A stretch of DNA of 64,000 bases, taken from positions 47,247-111,246 of the forward strand of contig POWB01000016.1 in the NCBI GenBank assembly GCA_010912705.1, in the 5' to 3' direction. The position numbers were made by a program, and so were the translations under genes. This stretch comes from Halochromatium sp. (GTDB taxonomy: Bacteria > Pseudomonadota > Gammaproteobacteria > Chromatiales > Chromatiaceae). Positions 42,670-52,282 of the stretch are shown in pieces. Position 1 is the stretch's first letter. Each line of letters starts with the position of its first letter. Under the pieces are notes generated by a model. It did no database searches. It saw only the letters and a program-made list of their open reading frames with translations, and was not told where the DNA came from.

Positions 42670-45165
42670 TCAAGGCTTGCCAAAGCCCTCGCGCGAGCGG
42701 CCACTATTGGAGAGGCGCAGGATGCGTGTCACGGCGGGGATCTGGCGCAGGCGACGCATGATGCCGGCAAGGTGTTTTCGCCCGGTCACGTTGATCAAGA
42801 AATCGAGTGTGGTGGTCATCCCATCCTTCTCACGGGAATTCACGTTCTCGATGTTAGAGCCCTGCTCGGCGATGGCGCTCGCGATGGTGGCCAAGGCGCC
42901 ACGGCGATTACCGACATCAACCCGAATTTCGGTCTGAAACTCGGCCTGTGGGTCCTCAGCCCATTCAACCTCGAGCCATTTATCGCGCTTGGAGTGGAAG
43001 TCGCCCAAGTTGCGGCACTCATTGCGGTGCACCACGATCCCCTTGCCGGCGCTAAAGAGACCGGTGATCGGATCACCGGGGATCGGCCGACAACAGCGCG
43101 CAAAGTGCACCACCATCCCTTCGGTGCCACGAATCGCCAGACGGCGCGCGGTTCGGCGAATACCGCCGGACTCTTCAGAAGCACCCAGGTTGGACGCAAA
43201 CTCGCCGCCCGGCACCGGCTCAGCTGGACCCGCGAGGCGCCGTGCAATCAGCATCGGCATGCGGTTGCCGAGACCAACCTCGGCGAACAGCTTGGCAGTA
43301 TCATCGAGACCACTCTCGATCGCGTGTGCCAGGATGCGCGGCTCGCCAACCTGCTCCAGCGTCAATCCGAAAGCCGCCAGCTCGGCCGTCAACATCCGCT
43401 GCCCTAATACCACTGCCTCGCGATTCTGCAGATTCTTCAGGTAACTGCGGATGCTCGCGCGCGCCTTGCCAGTGACGACAAAGTTGAGCCAGGCGGCATT
43501 TGGCTTGGCGCCGGGGGCGGTAATGATCTCGACGGTCTGGCCACTGCGCAGCGGTGTCCGCAACGAGGCGAGCCGCCGATCGATGCGCGAGGCGACACAG
43601 GTGTTGCCGACATCAGAATGGATCGCATAGGCAAAGTCGACCACGGTTGCACCCATCGGCAGCACCAGGATGCGTCCCTTAGGCGTGAAGACGTAGACCT
43701 CATCAGGAAAGAGGTCAACCTTCACATGCTCGAGGAATTCCTGCGAATCGCCTGAGTCACGCTGGACCTCGAGCAGTCCCTGCAGCCAGTCCTTAGCCGC
43801 GGCCTGCGGACCGCTACTCTCGCCCTGAGTCTTGTACATCCAATGTGCCGCGATACCCGACTCGGCGAGACGATTCATATCCGCGGTACGGATCTGGATC
43901 TCAATCGGGACACCTAAGGGCCCGATCAGGCCCGTATGCAGCGACTGATAACCGTTCGACTTTGGGATCGCGATGTAGTCCTTGAAACGCCCCGGCACCG
44001 GCTTGTAGAGATCATGCACCTGACCTAGGACGCGATAACAGGTATCGACGCGGTCGACGATGACGCGAAAGCCAAACACATCGACCATGTCATCGAATGA
44101 GCGCCGCTTCGCGCTCATCTTGCGATAGATGCTGTAGAGGTGTTTCTCGCGCCCGAAGACCTCAGCCTCAATGCCGACCTCGGTCAGTCGTGCACGCAAA
44201 GCATCCTCAACGCTCGCCACCATCTCGCGCTGACCCTGCAGCTTCTCTTTGACTGTGCGCGTCAGTACCGCATGCCGCCAGGGCCAATGATGGCGAAAGC
44301 CGAGATCCTCGAGATCAAGCCGAATGCGATTGATACCAAGTCGATTTGCAATCGGCGCATAGATCTCGAGCGTCTCCCGTGAGATGCGACGACGCTTGGC
44401 TGGCATCATCGCATCTAAGGTACGCATATTGTGCAGCCGATCCGCCAGCTTGATCAGGATGACCCGGATATCCCGCGTCATCGCCAGCATCATCTTGCGG
44501 AAGCTGGCCGCCTGTGCCTCGGCCCGCGACGGGAAGTCGATCTGCGTCAGCTTACTCACCCCGTCGACGAGCTCGGCGACATCATCGCCGAAGATATCGG
44601 CGATCTGCTCTTTCGCTGTAGGCGTATCCTCGATGACGTCGTGCAGGATAGCGGCCATCAGGCCTTTATAATCCATCCGCATCCCGGCAAGGATACGAGC
44701 GACAGCGATGGGATGGTAGATATAGGGCTCGCCGCTTTGACGCTCCTGCCCCTGATGCGCCTCAGCGCCGAACAGATAGGCCCGGTAGATCTCGCTCACC
44801 TGCTCGCATGGCAAATAGGTCTCAAGCTCAGTGAGAAGATCGCTGATGAGGAAGCGCGCGGGGCCATCGTCTAGTTGTTGATAGGCGCTTGGGGCCGGTC
44901 CAGGCGCCGCACAGGCATCAGGCACCCCGAGTCTGTCAGCAAGCTCCTGGGGGGACTGCTGAGACTCATGGGTCTCAGGCGGTCCGGGATCAGCAAGCGG
45001 TGCATGAGCCGATCCAGCGGTCGTTCCACAGGGCAGCGCATGGCTCGACAGATGAGACCGCGCAAGGCTCAAGGCAGTGGTGGTGGCGCGCGCTGGCTCA
45101 ACGGCGGACACCGAAGCCCCCGCGGATGGACATTCCAGCGCAACCTCTGTCTCAGTCTTCTGCAT
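42670..45165 (-). CDS. spoT: Bifunctional (p)ppGpp synthetase/hydrolase SpoT
   Basis: The stringent-response enzyme. The HD hydrolase domain is intact ([23 protein letters not shown]). The synthetase domain shows [20 protein letters not shown] and [20 protein letters not shown] ([16 protein letters not shown]), zinc-finger-like ([14 protein letters not shown]) and C-terminal ACT domains follow. It has 831 residues against 702 in E. coli. About 100 low-complexity residues precede the HD domain, so either this extension is real or the true start is internal. ATG at 45165 overlaps the rpoZ stop region by 14 bases. Confidence 0.93.
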   Translation of the reverse strand: MQKTETEVALECPSAGASVSAVEPARATTTALSLARSHLSSHALPCGTTAGSAHAPLADPGPPETHESQQSPQELADRLGVPDACAAPGPAPSAYQQLDDGPARFLISDLLTELETYLPCEQVSEIYRAYLFGAEAHQGQERQSGEPYIYHPIAVARILAGMRMDYKGLMAAILHDVIEDTPTAKEQIADIFGDDVAELVDGVSKLTQIDFPSRAEAQAASFRKMMLAMTRDIRVILIKLADRLHNMRTLDAMMPAKRRRISRETLEIYAPIANRLGINRIRLDLEDLGFRHHWPWRHAVLTRTVKEKLQGQREMVASVEDALRARLTEVGIEAEVFGREKHLYSIYRKMSAKRRSFDDMVDVFGFRVIVDRVDTCYRVLGQVHDLYKPVPGRFKDYIAIPKSNGYQSLHTGLIGPLGVPIEIQIRTADMNRLAESGIAAHWMYKTQGESSGPQAAAKDWLQGLLEVQRDSGDSQEFLEHVKVDLFPDEVYVFTPKGRILVLPMGATVVDFAYAIHSDVGNTCVASRIDRRLASLRTPLRSGQTVEIITAPGAKPNAAWLNFVVTGKARASIRSYLKNLQNREAVVLGQRMLTAELAAFGLTLEQVGEPRILAHAIESGLDDTAKLFAEVGLGNRMPMLIARRLAGPAEPVPGGEFASNLGASEESGGIRRTARRLAIRGTEGMVVHFARCCRPIPGDPITGLFSAGKGIVVHRNECRNLGDFHSKRDKWLEVEWAEDPQAEFQTEIRVDVGNRRGALATIASAIAEQGSNIENVNSREKDGMTTTLDFLINVTGRKHLAGIMRRLRQIPAVTRILRLSNSGRSREGFGKP

Positions 45166-45430
45166 CTCGCGACGCCAACTCCTCAGCTAGGGCTCGCTCG
45201 AGCGCCTCAGCGGCGTCCTGAGCCGCGCGATCGCCCTCCTCCAAGGTCTGCGGCTCGATCAGCCCGGCTGCGATCTCACGCAGGGCCATGACCGTCGGCT
45301 TGTCGTTTTCCCAAGGCAACAGCGGCTCTACACCCTTGGCTAACTGCCGGGCACGTTTGGTCGAGACCAAGACCAATTCAAAACGATTATCCACGTGCTC
45401 GAGGCAATCCTCGACAGTGATGCGAGCCAT
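45152..45430 (-). CDS. rpoZ: RNA polymerase omega subunit
   Basis: A 92-residue omega subunit with [28 protein letters not shown] and the [10 protein letters not shown] segment. It helps fold beta-prime and forms part of a ppGpp site on the polymerase. The ttggag site precedes the ATG by 7 bases. It lies between gmk and spoT on the same strand, the standard gammaproteobacterial order, but with a 318-base gap to gmk that holds a 13-bp tandem repeat and no recognisable gene. Confidence 0.95.
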   Translation of the reverse strand: MARITVEDCLEHVDNRFELVLVSTKRARQLAKGVEPLLPWENDKPTVMALREIAAGLIEPQTLEEGDRAAQDAAEALERALAEELASRDAED

Positions 45431-45717
45431 GCGAATACTCCAAAATCAAGTAGAAAAAACATGCCGCGCAGCATCAGTAGCCGCAAGCTTGCATGCTCAA
45501 GTGAAAAAAGGCGTTGGACTCAGTGCCTGTCGGAGCCGATCGACTGCGGATCGCGATGTCTGAATCCTGGACTCAAATTACCAGAAAACCACCGCTAACA
45601 CATCGTTGCGCAACGCTCGCGTTGGATCACTCTCCTCTCAGTAAGACCATGCTATCTGGCGTGAGTTGCGCCGCGGGCAAATGCATCAGCCATCCAACGC
45701 AGTCCCAGCACAGTCGT

Positions 45718-45761
45718 CCAGCTTAGCCACCCAGCTTAACCGCCCAGCTCAACCGCCCAGC
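45718..45761 (-). repeat. 13-bp tandem repeat across the gmk stop codon
   Basis: On the minus strand, gctgggcggttga, gctgggcggttaa and gctgggtggctaa follow one another, then a partial gctgg. The first copy encodes the last residues (LGG) and stop of gmk. The unit is not a multiple of three, yet each copy ends in a stop triplet. Confidence 0.85.
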
Positions 45762-46396
45762 ATCGAGCGCAGCCGCTGCTGCTCGTGGGCGGCTTGCTGC
45801 AGGGTGCGCAAACGCTCGGCCTGGAGGATGGCACCAAGCTCAGCGAGCGCCTGCTCGAACTGGTCATTGACCACCAGATAGCCATATTCGTCCCAATGCG
45901 AAAGCTCATCACGGGCCTTGGCCATGCGGTCCCTGATCACGCCATCGCTATCCTGGCCGCGACCGCGTAAACGCTCTTCCAAGGCCGCCAGCGATGGCGG
46001 CACGATGAAGATCGAGACGGCCTCCGGAAAGCGCTCGCGGACTTGGCGCGCGCCCTGCCAGTCGATCTCGAGCAGCAGATCCTGGCCTTGCTCCAAGGTC
46101 TCTCGCAGCGAGGCTTCAGCGGTTCCGTAGGCGTTATCGAAGACGCGCGCGTATTCGACGAAGGCCTGTGCCGCGACCATTGCCTCGAAGCGGGCATGAT
46201 CGATGAAATGGTAGTGACTGCCATCAATCTCGCCCGGGCGGCGTGGGCGTGTGGTATAGGAGACCGACAACTTCAGCGCCGGATCGTTCTTGAGCAGGGC
46301 CGCCACGAGACTGGTCTTACCGGCACCAGACGGCGCCGAGACGACGAACAGAATACCCGTTGGAGGGCTCGATTGAGACTGATCGGCAAAGGACAT
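45749..46396 (-). CDS. gmk: Guanylate kinase
   Basis: Phosphorylates GMP to GDP. P-loop SAPSGAGKTSL, GMP-binding SYTTRPRRPGE and YGT, and the IDWQGARQV motif are all present; 215 residues from ATG 46396. The frame runs open to 46468, but conserved sequence begins at GILFVVSAPSG shortly after the chosen start. The C-terminus LGG is written by the first unit of a 13-bp repeat. Confidence 0.95.
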   Translation of the reverse strand: MSFADQSQSSPPTGILFVVSAPSGAGKTSLVAALLKNDPALKLSVSYTTRPRRPGEIDGSHYHFIDHARFEAMVAAQAFVEYARVFDNAYGTAEASLRETLEQGQDLLLEIDWQGARQVRERFPEAVSIFIVPPSLAALEERLRGRGQDSDGVIRDRMAKARDELSHWDEYGYLVVNDQFEQALAELGAILQAERLRTLQQAAHEQQRLRSMLGG

Positions 46397-46536
46397 TGAG
46401 CTTCCAGAAGTGGCCAGACATGAGGTGACTAGGCTATCGCAGCGCTTGCAACATGGGTAGCGCCGCATCGCGCTCAGCGAAACAGGATCGGTGAATTACT
46501 GGCATCATCAGGGGCACCGCAACCGATCATCCAACC

Positions 46537-46578
46537 TATCCAGTCCAAGGTATCCAGCCCTAGGTATCCAGCCCTATG
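46537..46578 (+). repeat. 14-bp tandem repeat whose third copy supplies a start codon
   Basis: Units tatccagtccaagg, tatccagccctagg and tatccagccctatg are adjacent. A single G-to-T difference in the last unit turns tagg into tatg, giving the ATG of the aminotransferase gene at 46576. Confidence 0.9.
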
Positions 46579-47706
46579 CACCCTGACTTCGATCTCGACC
46601 CCGACCTCCTTTATCTCAATCACGCCGCCATTGCTCCCTGGCCAAGACGCACGGTCAAAGCGGTCACAGACTTCGCCGCCGAGCAGGGGCGGCTGGGCTC
46701 GAAGCGTTATCTCGACTGGCTAGGCGTCGAGCAACGGCTACGCGAGCGCGCCGCCCGCTTGATCGGCGCCCAGTCGGCCAACGAGATCGCCCTGCTGAAG
46801 AGCACCTCCGAAGGACTCTCGTTCATCGCCCAAGGGCTCGACTGGCAAGACGGCGACAACATCGTCACCATTGCGCAAGAATTCCCGTCAAACCGCATCG
46901 TCTGGGAGACGCTCGCTGAGCGGGGTGTTGCCCTGCGCGCGCTCGACCTCTCGACCAGCCAGGCGCCAGAGGCCGACCTGCTCGCACTCTGCGACGCTGG
47001 CACCCGCCTGATCGCGGTCAGCTGGGTCCAATATGGCCGCGGCCAACGTCTTGATATCAGCAGCCTCGCCGCTGCCTGCCGCCAGCGCGGCATCCTGCTC
47101 TGCCTGGATGCGATCCAAGGGCTTGGCGCCCTGCCCTTCGATCTCGCTACCAGCCCGGTCGACATCATCGTTGCGGACGGCCACAAATGGATGCTCGGCC
47201 CCGAAGGACTCGCACTCTTCTGGTGCCGTCCAGAGCTGCGCGATCAGCTCCGTCTCACCGAGTTTGGCTGGCACATGGTCGAAGACATGGGCAACTTCGA
47301 TCGCCAAGACTGGCAGCCGGCCACCAGTGCGCGCAGATTCGAGTGCGGCAGCCCGAACATGCTCGGCACCCACGCCCTCGAGGCGAGTCTATCGCTGCTG
47401 GAAGAGACCGGCACCACAGCGATCGCGGCAGCCATCGAAACCGCAGCGGCACGGCTGGTCGAGTTCATCGACGAAGCCGGCTTTGAGCTGCTGTCACCAC
47501 GCACCCCTGAGCGACGCGCTGGCATCGTCACCTTTCGTGTTCCCGGCGTCGATCAGCAGGCGCTCTACCAACGACTGATGAAACAGGGCCTGATGTGCGC
47601 AAGCCGCGGCGGCGGGCTGCGCTTCTCACCGCATTTCTACACGCCGGAGGACCATCTGCTGCGAGCGATCGCGCTCACCAAAGCCGCAGCAGGCCAGGAC
47701 GGCTGA
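46576..47706 (+). CDS. Aminotransferase class V family (cysteine desulfurase-like fold)
   Basis: A 376-residue PLP enzyme. DPDLLYLNHAAIAPWPRRT opens the fold, the PLP lysine is in VADGHKWMLGPEG, and SWVQYGRGQRLDI and RFECGSPNMLG are typical of the class V branch near isopenicillin-N epimerase and SufS-like enzymes. There is no cysteine loop like that of a true desulfurase that I can see, so the amino donor is unknown. The ATG lies inside a tandem repeat and no ribosome site is obvious; an alternative start is not available close by. The next gene begins five bases after its stop. Confidence 0.82.
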   Translation: MHPDFDLDPDLLYLNHAAIAPWPRRTVKAVTDFAAEQGRLGSKRYLDWLGVEQRLRERAARLIGAQSANEIALLKSTSEGLSFIAQGLDWQDGDNIVTIAQEFPSNRIVWETLAERGVALRALDLSTSQAPEADLLALCDAGTRLIAVSWVQYGRGQRLDISSLAAACRQRGILLCLDAIQGLGALPFDLATSPVDIIVADGHKWMLGPEGLALFWCRPELRDQLRLTEFGWHMVEDMGNFDRQDWQPATSARRFECGSPNMLGTHALEASLSLLEETGTTAIAAAIETAAARLVEFIDEAGFELLSPRTPERRAGIVTFRVPGVDQQALYQRLMKQGLMCASRGGGLRFSPHFYTPEDHLLRAIALTKAAAGQDG

Positions 47707-47711
47707 GCAAG

Positions 47712-48209
47712 ATGACCCATTCCTCCATTAAGGAACAACTGCCCTCTTCTCATCCGCATCCGGCAAGCGGCCAAAACCTCAGGGATTGGCAGCTCGCGCT
47801 GCGGGTCTTTGCCGCGCCCGCAGATACCAATCTCGACGGCGACATCTTTGGCGGCTGGCTGCTGGCTCAGGCCGATATTGCCGCGGTCAGCATCGCTGCC
47901 GCGCGGGCACAAGGCCGCGTCGCCACGGTGGCCATCAATGCCTTCCAGTTTCAGGCGCCGATCCGCATTGGCGACCTCGTCGATCTCTATGCCCGAATCG
48001 ATCGTACCGGGAAGACCTCGATCACCATCGATGTCAGCGCTTGGGCAAGACGCGCCTCGAAGCCGGAGGCAATACGTGAGGTCGCGACCGGCAAGCTTGT
48101 TTTCGTCGCCCTCGATGACGACGGACGCGCGCGACCTCTGCCCGTGCTGCCCGAATCCTGCGCCGAAATGGAATCGCAACAGCGACACTTGAGCCTGTCG
48201 AGAAATTGA
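47712..48209 (+). CDS. Acyl-CoA thioesterase, hotdog fold (YciA type)
   Basis: A 165-residue hotdog-fold hydrolase. The active-site region DTNLDGDIFGGWLLAQAD and the GRVATVAINAFQFQAPIRIG strand match YciA/acyl-CoA thioesterases, which release CoA from short and medium acyl-CoAs. The ATG at 47712 is just after the aminotransferase stop, so the two are probably cotranscribed. Confidence 0.87.
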   Translation: MTHSSIKEQLPSSHPHPASGQNLRDWQLALRVFAAPADTNLDGDIFGGWLLAQADIAAVSIAAARAQGRVATVAINAFQFQAPIRIGDLVDLYARIDRTGKTSITIDVSAWARRASKPEAIREVATGKLVFVALDDDGRARPLPVLPESCAEMESQQRHLSLSRN

Positions 48210-48269
48210 TCCGCATGCGATGATTGCACTGGCTAGCATTCAACGCACACATCAGCGAGTAGCGCATCT

Positions 48270-49823
48270 ATGTTCGAGGCAGCAAAGGTTGGCCGATCGG
48301 TCAGCAAGTCAGACTTCAAAGCGCAGCGCGACGAGCTACGCACCCACTTGCTCGAGGCACAGCGCGAGCTGCAGGAAAGCAACATCCCGGTCATCGTCAT
48401 CGTCGCCGGGGTCGAGGCCGCTGGTAAAGGCGAGGTGGTCAATCGCCTGAATGAGTGGCTGGACACCCGCGGCATGCAGACCTTCGCGTTCTGGGACTTC
48501 AGCGACGAGGAGCGGGAGCGACCGCGCTATTGGCGCTTCTGGCGCACCCTACCGCCACGCGGCGAGATCGCGATCCTCTTCGGCGGCTGGTATCTGGCCC
48601 CGATCGAGCACCGGTTTCGCGGCGAATGCGATGACGCCGCGCTCGACGCCGAGCTGGCACGCATCGTCGACTTCGAGCGCTCACTGACCCATGACGGCGC
48701 GCTGGTGGTGAAGTTCTGGTTCCACCTCTCCGAGGAAGACCAAAAGAACCGACTCAAAGAGCTCTCGCGCGATGACCGCAGCCGTTGGAAGATGCTGCCG
48801 AAAAAGTCGAAATTTACCGAGCAGTATCAGCTGTTCGAGTATGTCGCCGAGCGCGTCATCCGCCAGACCGACCGCGGCATCGCGCCCTGGTATCTGATTG
48901 AAGCCGAAGACAAGCGCTATCGCGATCTCACCGTCGGTAAAACCTTGTTGCAAGCGATTCGCGCCCGTCTCCAGCAACCTCTGCCGACTGAGCCGCCAGC
49001 CACCGCCGAGCCGCTCGATCTACCCGAATCCGCCAGTGCCCAGATCACCCTGCTCGATCAGCTCGACCTCAGCCAAAGCCTCTCGCGCGACGACTACAAG
49101 GAGGCGCTGAAGCAGTATCAAAAGGAGATCAATGAGCTCGCTTGGAAGGCCTACAACCAGCAGCGCACCACCGTGCTGGTGTTCGAGGGCGTCGATGCTG
49201 GCGGCAAAGGCGGTGCCATCCGCCGCATCACCAGCGCGGTTGATGCGCGTATTTATCGCACCATCCCGATCGCGGCGCCAACCGACGAGGAAAAGGCACA
49301 CCACTATCTCTGGCGATTCTGGCGCCACCTGCCGCGTGCCGGGCACATCATCATCTACGACCGCTCCTGGTATGGTCGCGTCCTGGTCGAGCGGGTCGAA
49401 AGTTTTGCCTCCGAGGACGAATGGCGCCGCGCCTATGCTGAGATCAACGAGTTTGAGGAACAGTTGGTCGAGAACGGCGCCGTATTGCTCAAGTTCTGGC
49501 TCCATGTCAGCGATGAAGAGCAGCTGCAGCGTTTCCAGGATCGAGAAGCAACGCCCTACAAGCAGTACAAGATCACCGATGAAGACTGGCGCAACCGCGA
49601 AAAATGGCCACAATACAAGGTCGCCGTCAACGAGATGATCGCCCGCACCAGCACCGAATACGCCCCCTGGACGCTGGTCGAAGGCAACGACAAGCAATTC
49701 GCCCGGATCAAGGTCTTAAAGACCGTCTGCGATCGGCTGCGGACCGCGCTCAATGATTCCCAGCCAGCACCAGCCACCAGCGTGACACGCTGCGGCTATC
49801 AATCTGAGGAGAATGGCGATTAA
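48270..49823 (+). CDS. pap: Polyphosphate:AMP phosphotransferase (tandem PPK2)
   Basis: A 517-residue protein with two PPK2 domains. The first has GVEAAGKGEVVNRLNEW and RYWRFWRTLPPRGEIAILFG. The second has GVDAGGKGGAIRRI, HYLWRFWRHLPRAGHIII and YDRSWYGRVLVERV. This tandem form (class II PPK2) uses polyphosphate to make ADP from AMP. In the first domain the loop lacks the DRSWY arginine and tyrosine (LFGGWYLAP), so the second domain is the likely catalytic one. It converges on the ClC gene across a 130-base gap. Confidence 0.92.
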   Translation: MFEAAKVGRSVSKSDFKAQRDELRTHLLEAQRELQESNIPVIVIVAGVEAAGKGEVVNRLNEWLDTRGMQTFAFWDFSDEERERPRYWRFWRTLPPRGEIAILFGGWYLAPIEHRFRGECDDAALDAELARIVDFERSLTHDGALVVKFWFHLSEEDQKNRLKELSRDDRSRWKMLPKKSKFTEQYQLFEYVAERVIRQTDRGIAPWYLIEAEDKRYRDLTVGKTLLQAIRARLQQPLPTEPPATAEPLDLPESASAQITLLDQLDLSQSLSRDDYKEALKQYQKEINELAWKAYNQQRTTVLVFEGVDAGGKGGAIRRITSAVDARIYRTIPIAAPTDEEKAHHYLWRFWRHLPRAGHIIIYDRSWYGRVLVERVESFASEDEWRRAYAEINEFEEQLVENGAVLLKFWLHVSDEEQLQRFQDREATPYKQYKITDEDWRNREKWPQYKVAVNEMIARTSTEYAPWTLVEGNDKQFARIKVLKTVCDRLRTALNDSQPAPATSVTRCGYQSEENGD

Positions 49824-49953
49824 AGCTTTAGCCAGGCGACATGATGAGCCGATGGGAGAGGAACACAAGCTGGCCACCCCAGACAAGCAGGCTTTCAGTA
49901 GTGGGCGGAGCAGGCAACGCGCTAGCGCGATGCCCAAATCGGTGCCCGGAGGC

Positions 49954-52083
49954 CTAAGCTGGCTTTTCACGCGGTAGCAACGAGTCGGCGTACATCGGCC
50001 TAACGCCGGTATAGCGACGGGCGGTGTAATGCGCGGTGATCACCGCCAGCATCAAGGGCAGCACGATGTCGTAGTCCATGGTGAGCTCAAACACCATCAG
50101 GATCGACATCAGTGGGGCATGCGTGGTCCCGGCCAGCATCGCCCCCATACCCACCACCGCATAGGCGCTTGGGCTCGCGGTGCCATCCGGCAGCAGCCCA
50201 TGCACCAGGGTGCCGAAAAGCGCGCCGAGCATGGCGCCGACGAAGATGGTTGGCGTAAAGGCACCGCCGACGGCCCCTGAGCCATGGGTCGCGGCGGTGG
50301 CAATCATCTTCAGCACCAGCACCGTCAGCAACGCCTGCCAGGCCCAGGGATCCTGCAAGACTGCGTTGACGACGCTGTAGCCATTGCCCCAGACCTGGGG
50401 CTCATAGACCGAGATCGCACCCACCACCAGTCCACCGAGGGCCATGCGCCCAGCCAAGGGCATCGGCAGTCGGCCAAACAACTGATGCGAGGGCTCGAGC
50501 AGGCTCAGGAACACTGGCGCCAGATGGCCCGCCAGGATGCCGAGCACTAGATACAGCGCCAGCTCCCAGTCACTGACCAGGCTGAACGCCGGGATCTGAT
50601 ACACCGGCGCATAGCCGAGGATCTCGTGCACGGTGGTATTGGCGATCACCGCGGCAATGATGAGAGGCCCGATATGCTCCAAGGCAATCGAGCCGAGCAC
50701 GATCTCGGCGACGAAGAGGGTGGCGGCGATGGGTGCGTTGTAGGCCGAGGCCAGTCCAGCAGCGGCGCCTGCGGCGACCAAGAGCCGCAAACGATCACGC
50801 GGGAAACGGCTGATCCGGCCCATCGCCGAGGCAACCATTGCCGCCAGCTGCACCATCGCACCCTCACGACCGATCGAACCGCCAGAGGCGACGGTGACCA
50901 AGGATGAGCTGGCCTTCACCAAGCTGTGGCGCACGCTGATCCAGCCATCGCCGACCGCGACCGCCTCCATGTAGTCGGTCGTCGAGCGGCCACGGAGTAG
51001 CCCACCGATTTGCTGCAGGATCAGTCCCGCTAGGAGACCGCCCGCCACCGGCAACAACAATCGCTGCCAGGGCGCCAGCGCCTCAGCGGCCGCGACCAAC
51101 CCCTGATCTTGGCCGCTGACGAGCCATTCGAGCAGCCGTATCCCCTCGCGGAACAACACCGTTACCAGGGCACCAAAGAAGCCCGCCAAGGTTGCTAGCA
51201 AGAGCAGCAGCGTTAGCTCAGCCTGTCCAGTCGAGATCAGCAGCACCGCGCGCTTGGGCAGTTGCGCCGCAGCTCCCAGCGCCGTGCTTGCCGAAAATGA
51301 GCGAGCGCTCAGCGCCCAGCGCTGCTCCCAGCGCGCCATCGCCACGGCAATCAGCGCCAGTAACAGCGCCACCATGACCCAGACTGGCGCCCGGCTCCCT
51401 TCTGGCGCAATCGCACCTTCGCCCCCGGGCTGCGCTGCTGGGCCTAGCTCGGACTCGGACTCGGACTCGGACTTGGATTCCGATGTCGAAAGCGCTCTCT
51501 CAGCCGGCGGTAGCATCAATACTGATGGCGTGCTCGGCACAGGCAGCGCGGCAAGATCAGATACCTCAGGTGCTGACTGCGGCAACAAGGCATCAACGCG
51601 AGCATCACCATCATCAAGCCCAAGTGCTTTGGCAATCTCTACCCTAGTATCCGCTCGAACGGCTGCTGGAAGCGTATCTGCTGCCGCAGTTGGACAGTCA
51701 ATCGGCCGTCCACTGCGTCGATGCTCGGCCCACTGCTGGGCCTGCAGCTGCACCTGAGCACGCGCCGAGTCCGCATCAACGCGTTGCGCCTGCTGCAAGG
51801 TCGGCACCTGCAGTAACGCACCAACAGGCAACACCCCATTTAGATTGCACGCGGGCGAGAAGGCCTTCGGATTCGCCTCCAGTAGCGCCAGCATGATCTG
51901 ATCTCGGGTCAGCCCAACATCCTTATAGAGGCTGCCTGCAATCTCCCAGAGCGTTTCGCCGACACGTACCGGTCCATATTGCTGCTCGGTAGCAGCGAGC
52001 AGCGCGGGGCTGGGAGCGATCAGCAGCAGGCTGATCAGCTGCAGCTGGATCAGGTATCGAAGCCGTTTCAACAAGACAATCAC
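49954..52083 (-). CDS. ClC chloride channel fused to a FimV-like LysM region
   Basis: The 709-residue chain has a signal peptide or anchor (residues 8-30), then a FimV-type LysM segment, YGPVRVGETLWEIAGSLYKD, LEANPKAFSPACNLNGVLPV, to about residue 100. A Ser/Glu-rich linker (SESKSESESESE) and one span (about 233-250) follow. From about residue 280 it is a ClC protein with GGSIGREGAMVQ (gating Glu), YNAPIAATLFVAEI, GSGAVGGAFTPTIFVGA and a C-terminus without CBS domains. The first ClC motif GSGIP is replaced by TTDYMEA, as in some bacterial subgroups. A LysM-bearing periplasmic or peptidoglycan-anchored part on a ClC is, to my knowledge, very unusual. Confidence 0.88.
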   Translation of the reverse strand: MIVLLKRLRYLIQLQLISLLLIAPSPALLAATEQQYGPVRVGETLWEIAGSLYKDVGLTRDQIMLALLEANPKAFSPACNLNGVLPVGALLQVPTLQQAQRVDADSARAQVQLQAQQWAEHRRSGRPIDCPTAAADTLPAAVRADTRVEIAKALGLDDGDARVDALLPQSAPEVSDLAALPVPSTPSVLMLPPAERALSTSESKSESESESELGPAAQPGGEGAIAPEGSRAPVWVMVALLLALIAVAMARWEQRWALSARSFSASTALGAAAQLPKRAVLLISTGQAELTLLLLLATLAGFFGALVTVLFREGIRLLEWLVSGQDQGLVAAAEALAPWQRLLLPVAGGLLAGLILQQIGGLLRGRSTTDYMEAVAVGDGWISVRHSLVKASSSLVTVASGGSIGREGAMVQLAAMVASAMGRISRFPRDRLRLLVAAGAAAGLASAYNAPIAATLFVAEIVLGSIALEHIGPLIIAAVIANTTVHEILGYAPVYQIPAFSLVSDWELALYLVLGILAGHLAPVFLSLLEPSHQLFGRLPMPLAGRMALGGLVVGAISVYEPQVWGNGYSVVNAVLQDPWAWQALLTVLVLKMIATAATHGSGAVGGAFTPTIFVGAMLGALFGTLVHGLLPDGTASPSAYAVVGMGAMLAGTTHAPLMSILMVFELTMDYDIVLPLMLAVITAHYTARRYTGVRPMYADSLLPREKPA
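51448..51483 (-). repeat. 6-bp tandem repeat encoding the Ser/Glu linker
   Basis: Six hexamers (ctcgga four times, cttgga, ttccga) encode the SESKSESESESE linker between LysM and ClC parts of the fusion protein. Confidence 0.85.
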
Positions 52084-52282
52084 GCTCTAAGAAGGGGCTC
52101 GAGCAAGCCGGTCTTGAGCCGTTCTTGCCAGAAAGCAATGAAGCAATGCTATCGCAAGCGCAAACCTGATGAGGACACTGATCGGTTGCGCCCAGGTACT
52201 GTTTGCATCAGCCAAACACAAGACGGCAGAATCCGCCTGCTGTCACTGGTAACCAACCCATCCCTAAGAACGAGTCCGATTC

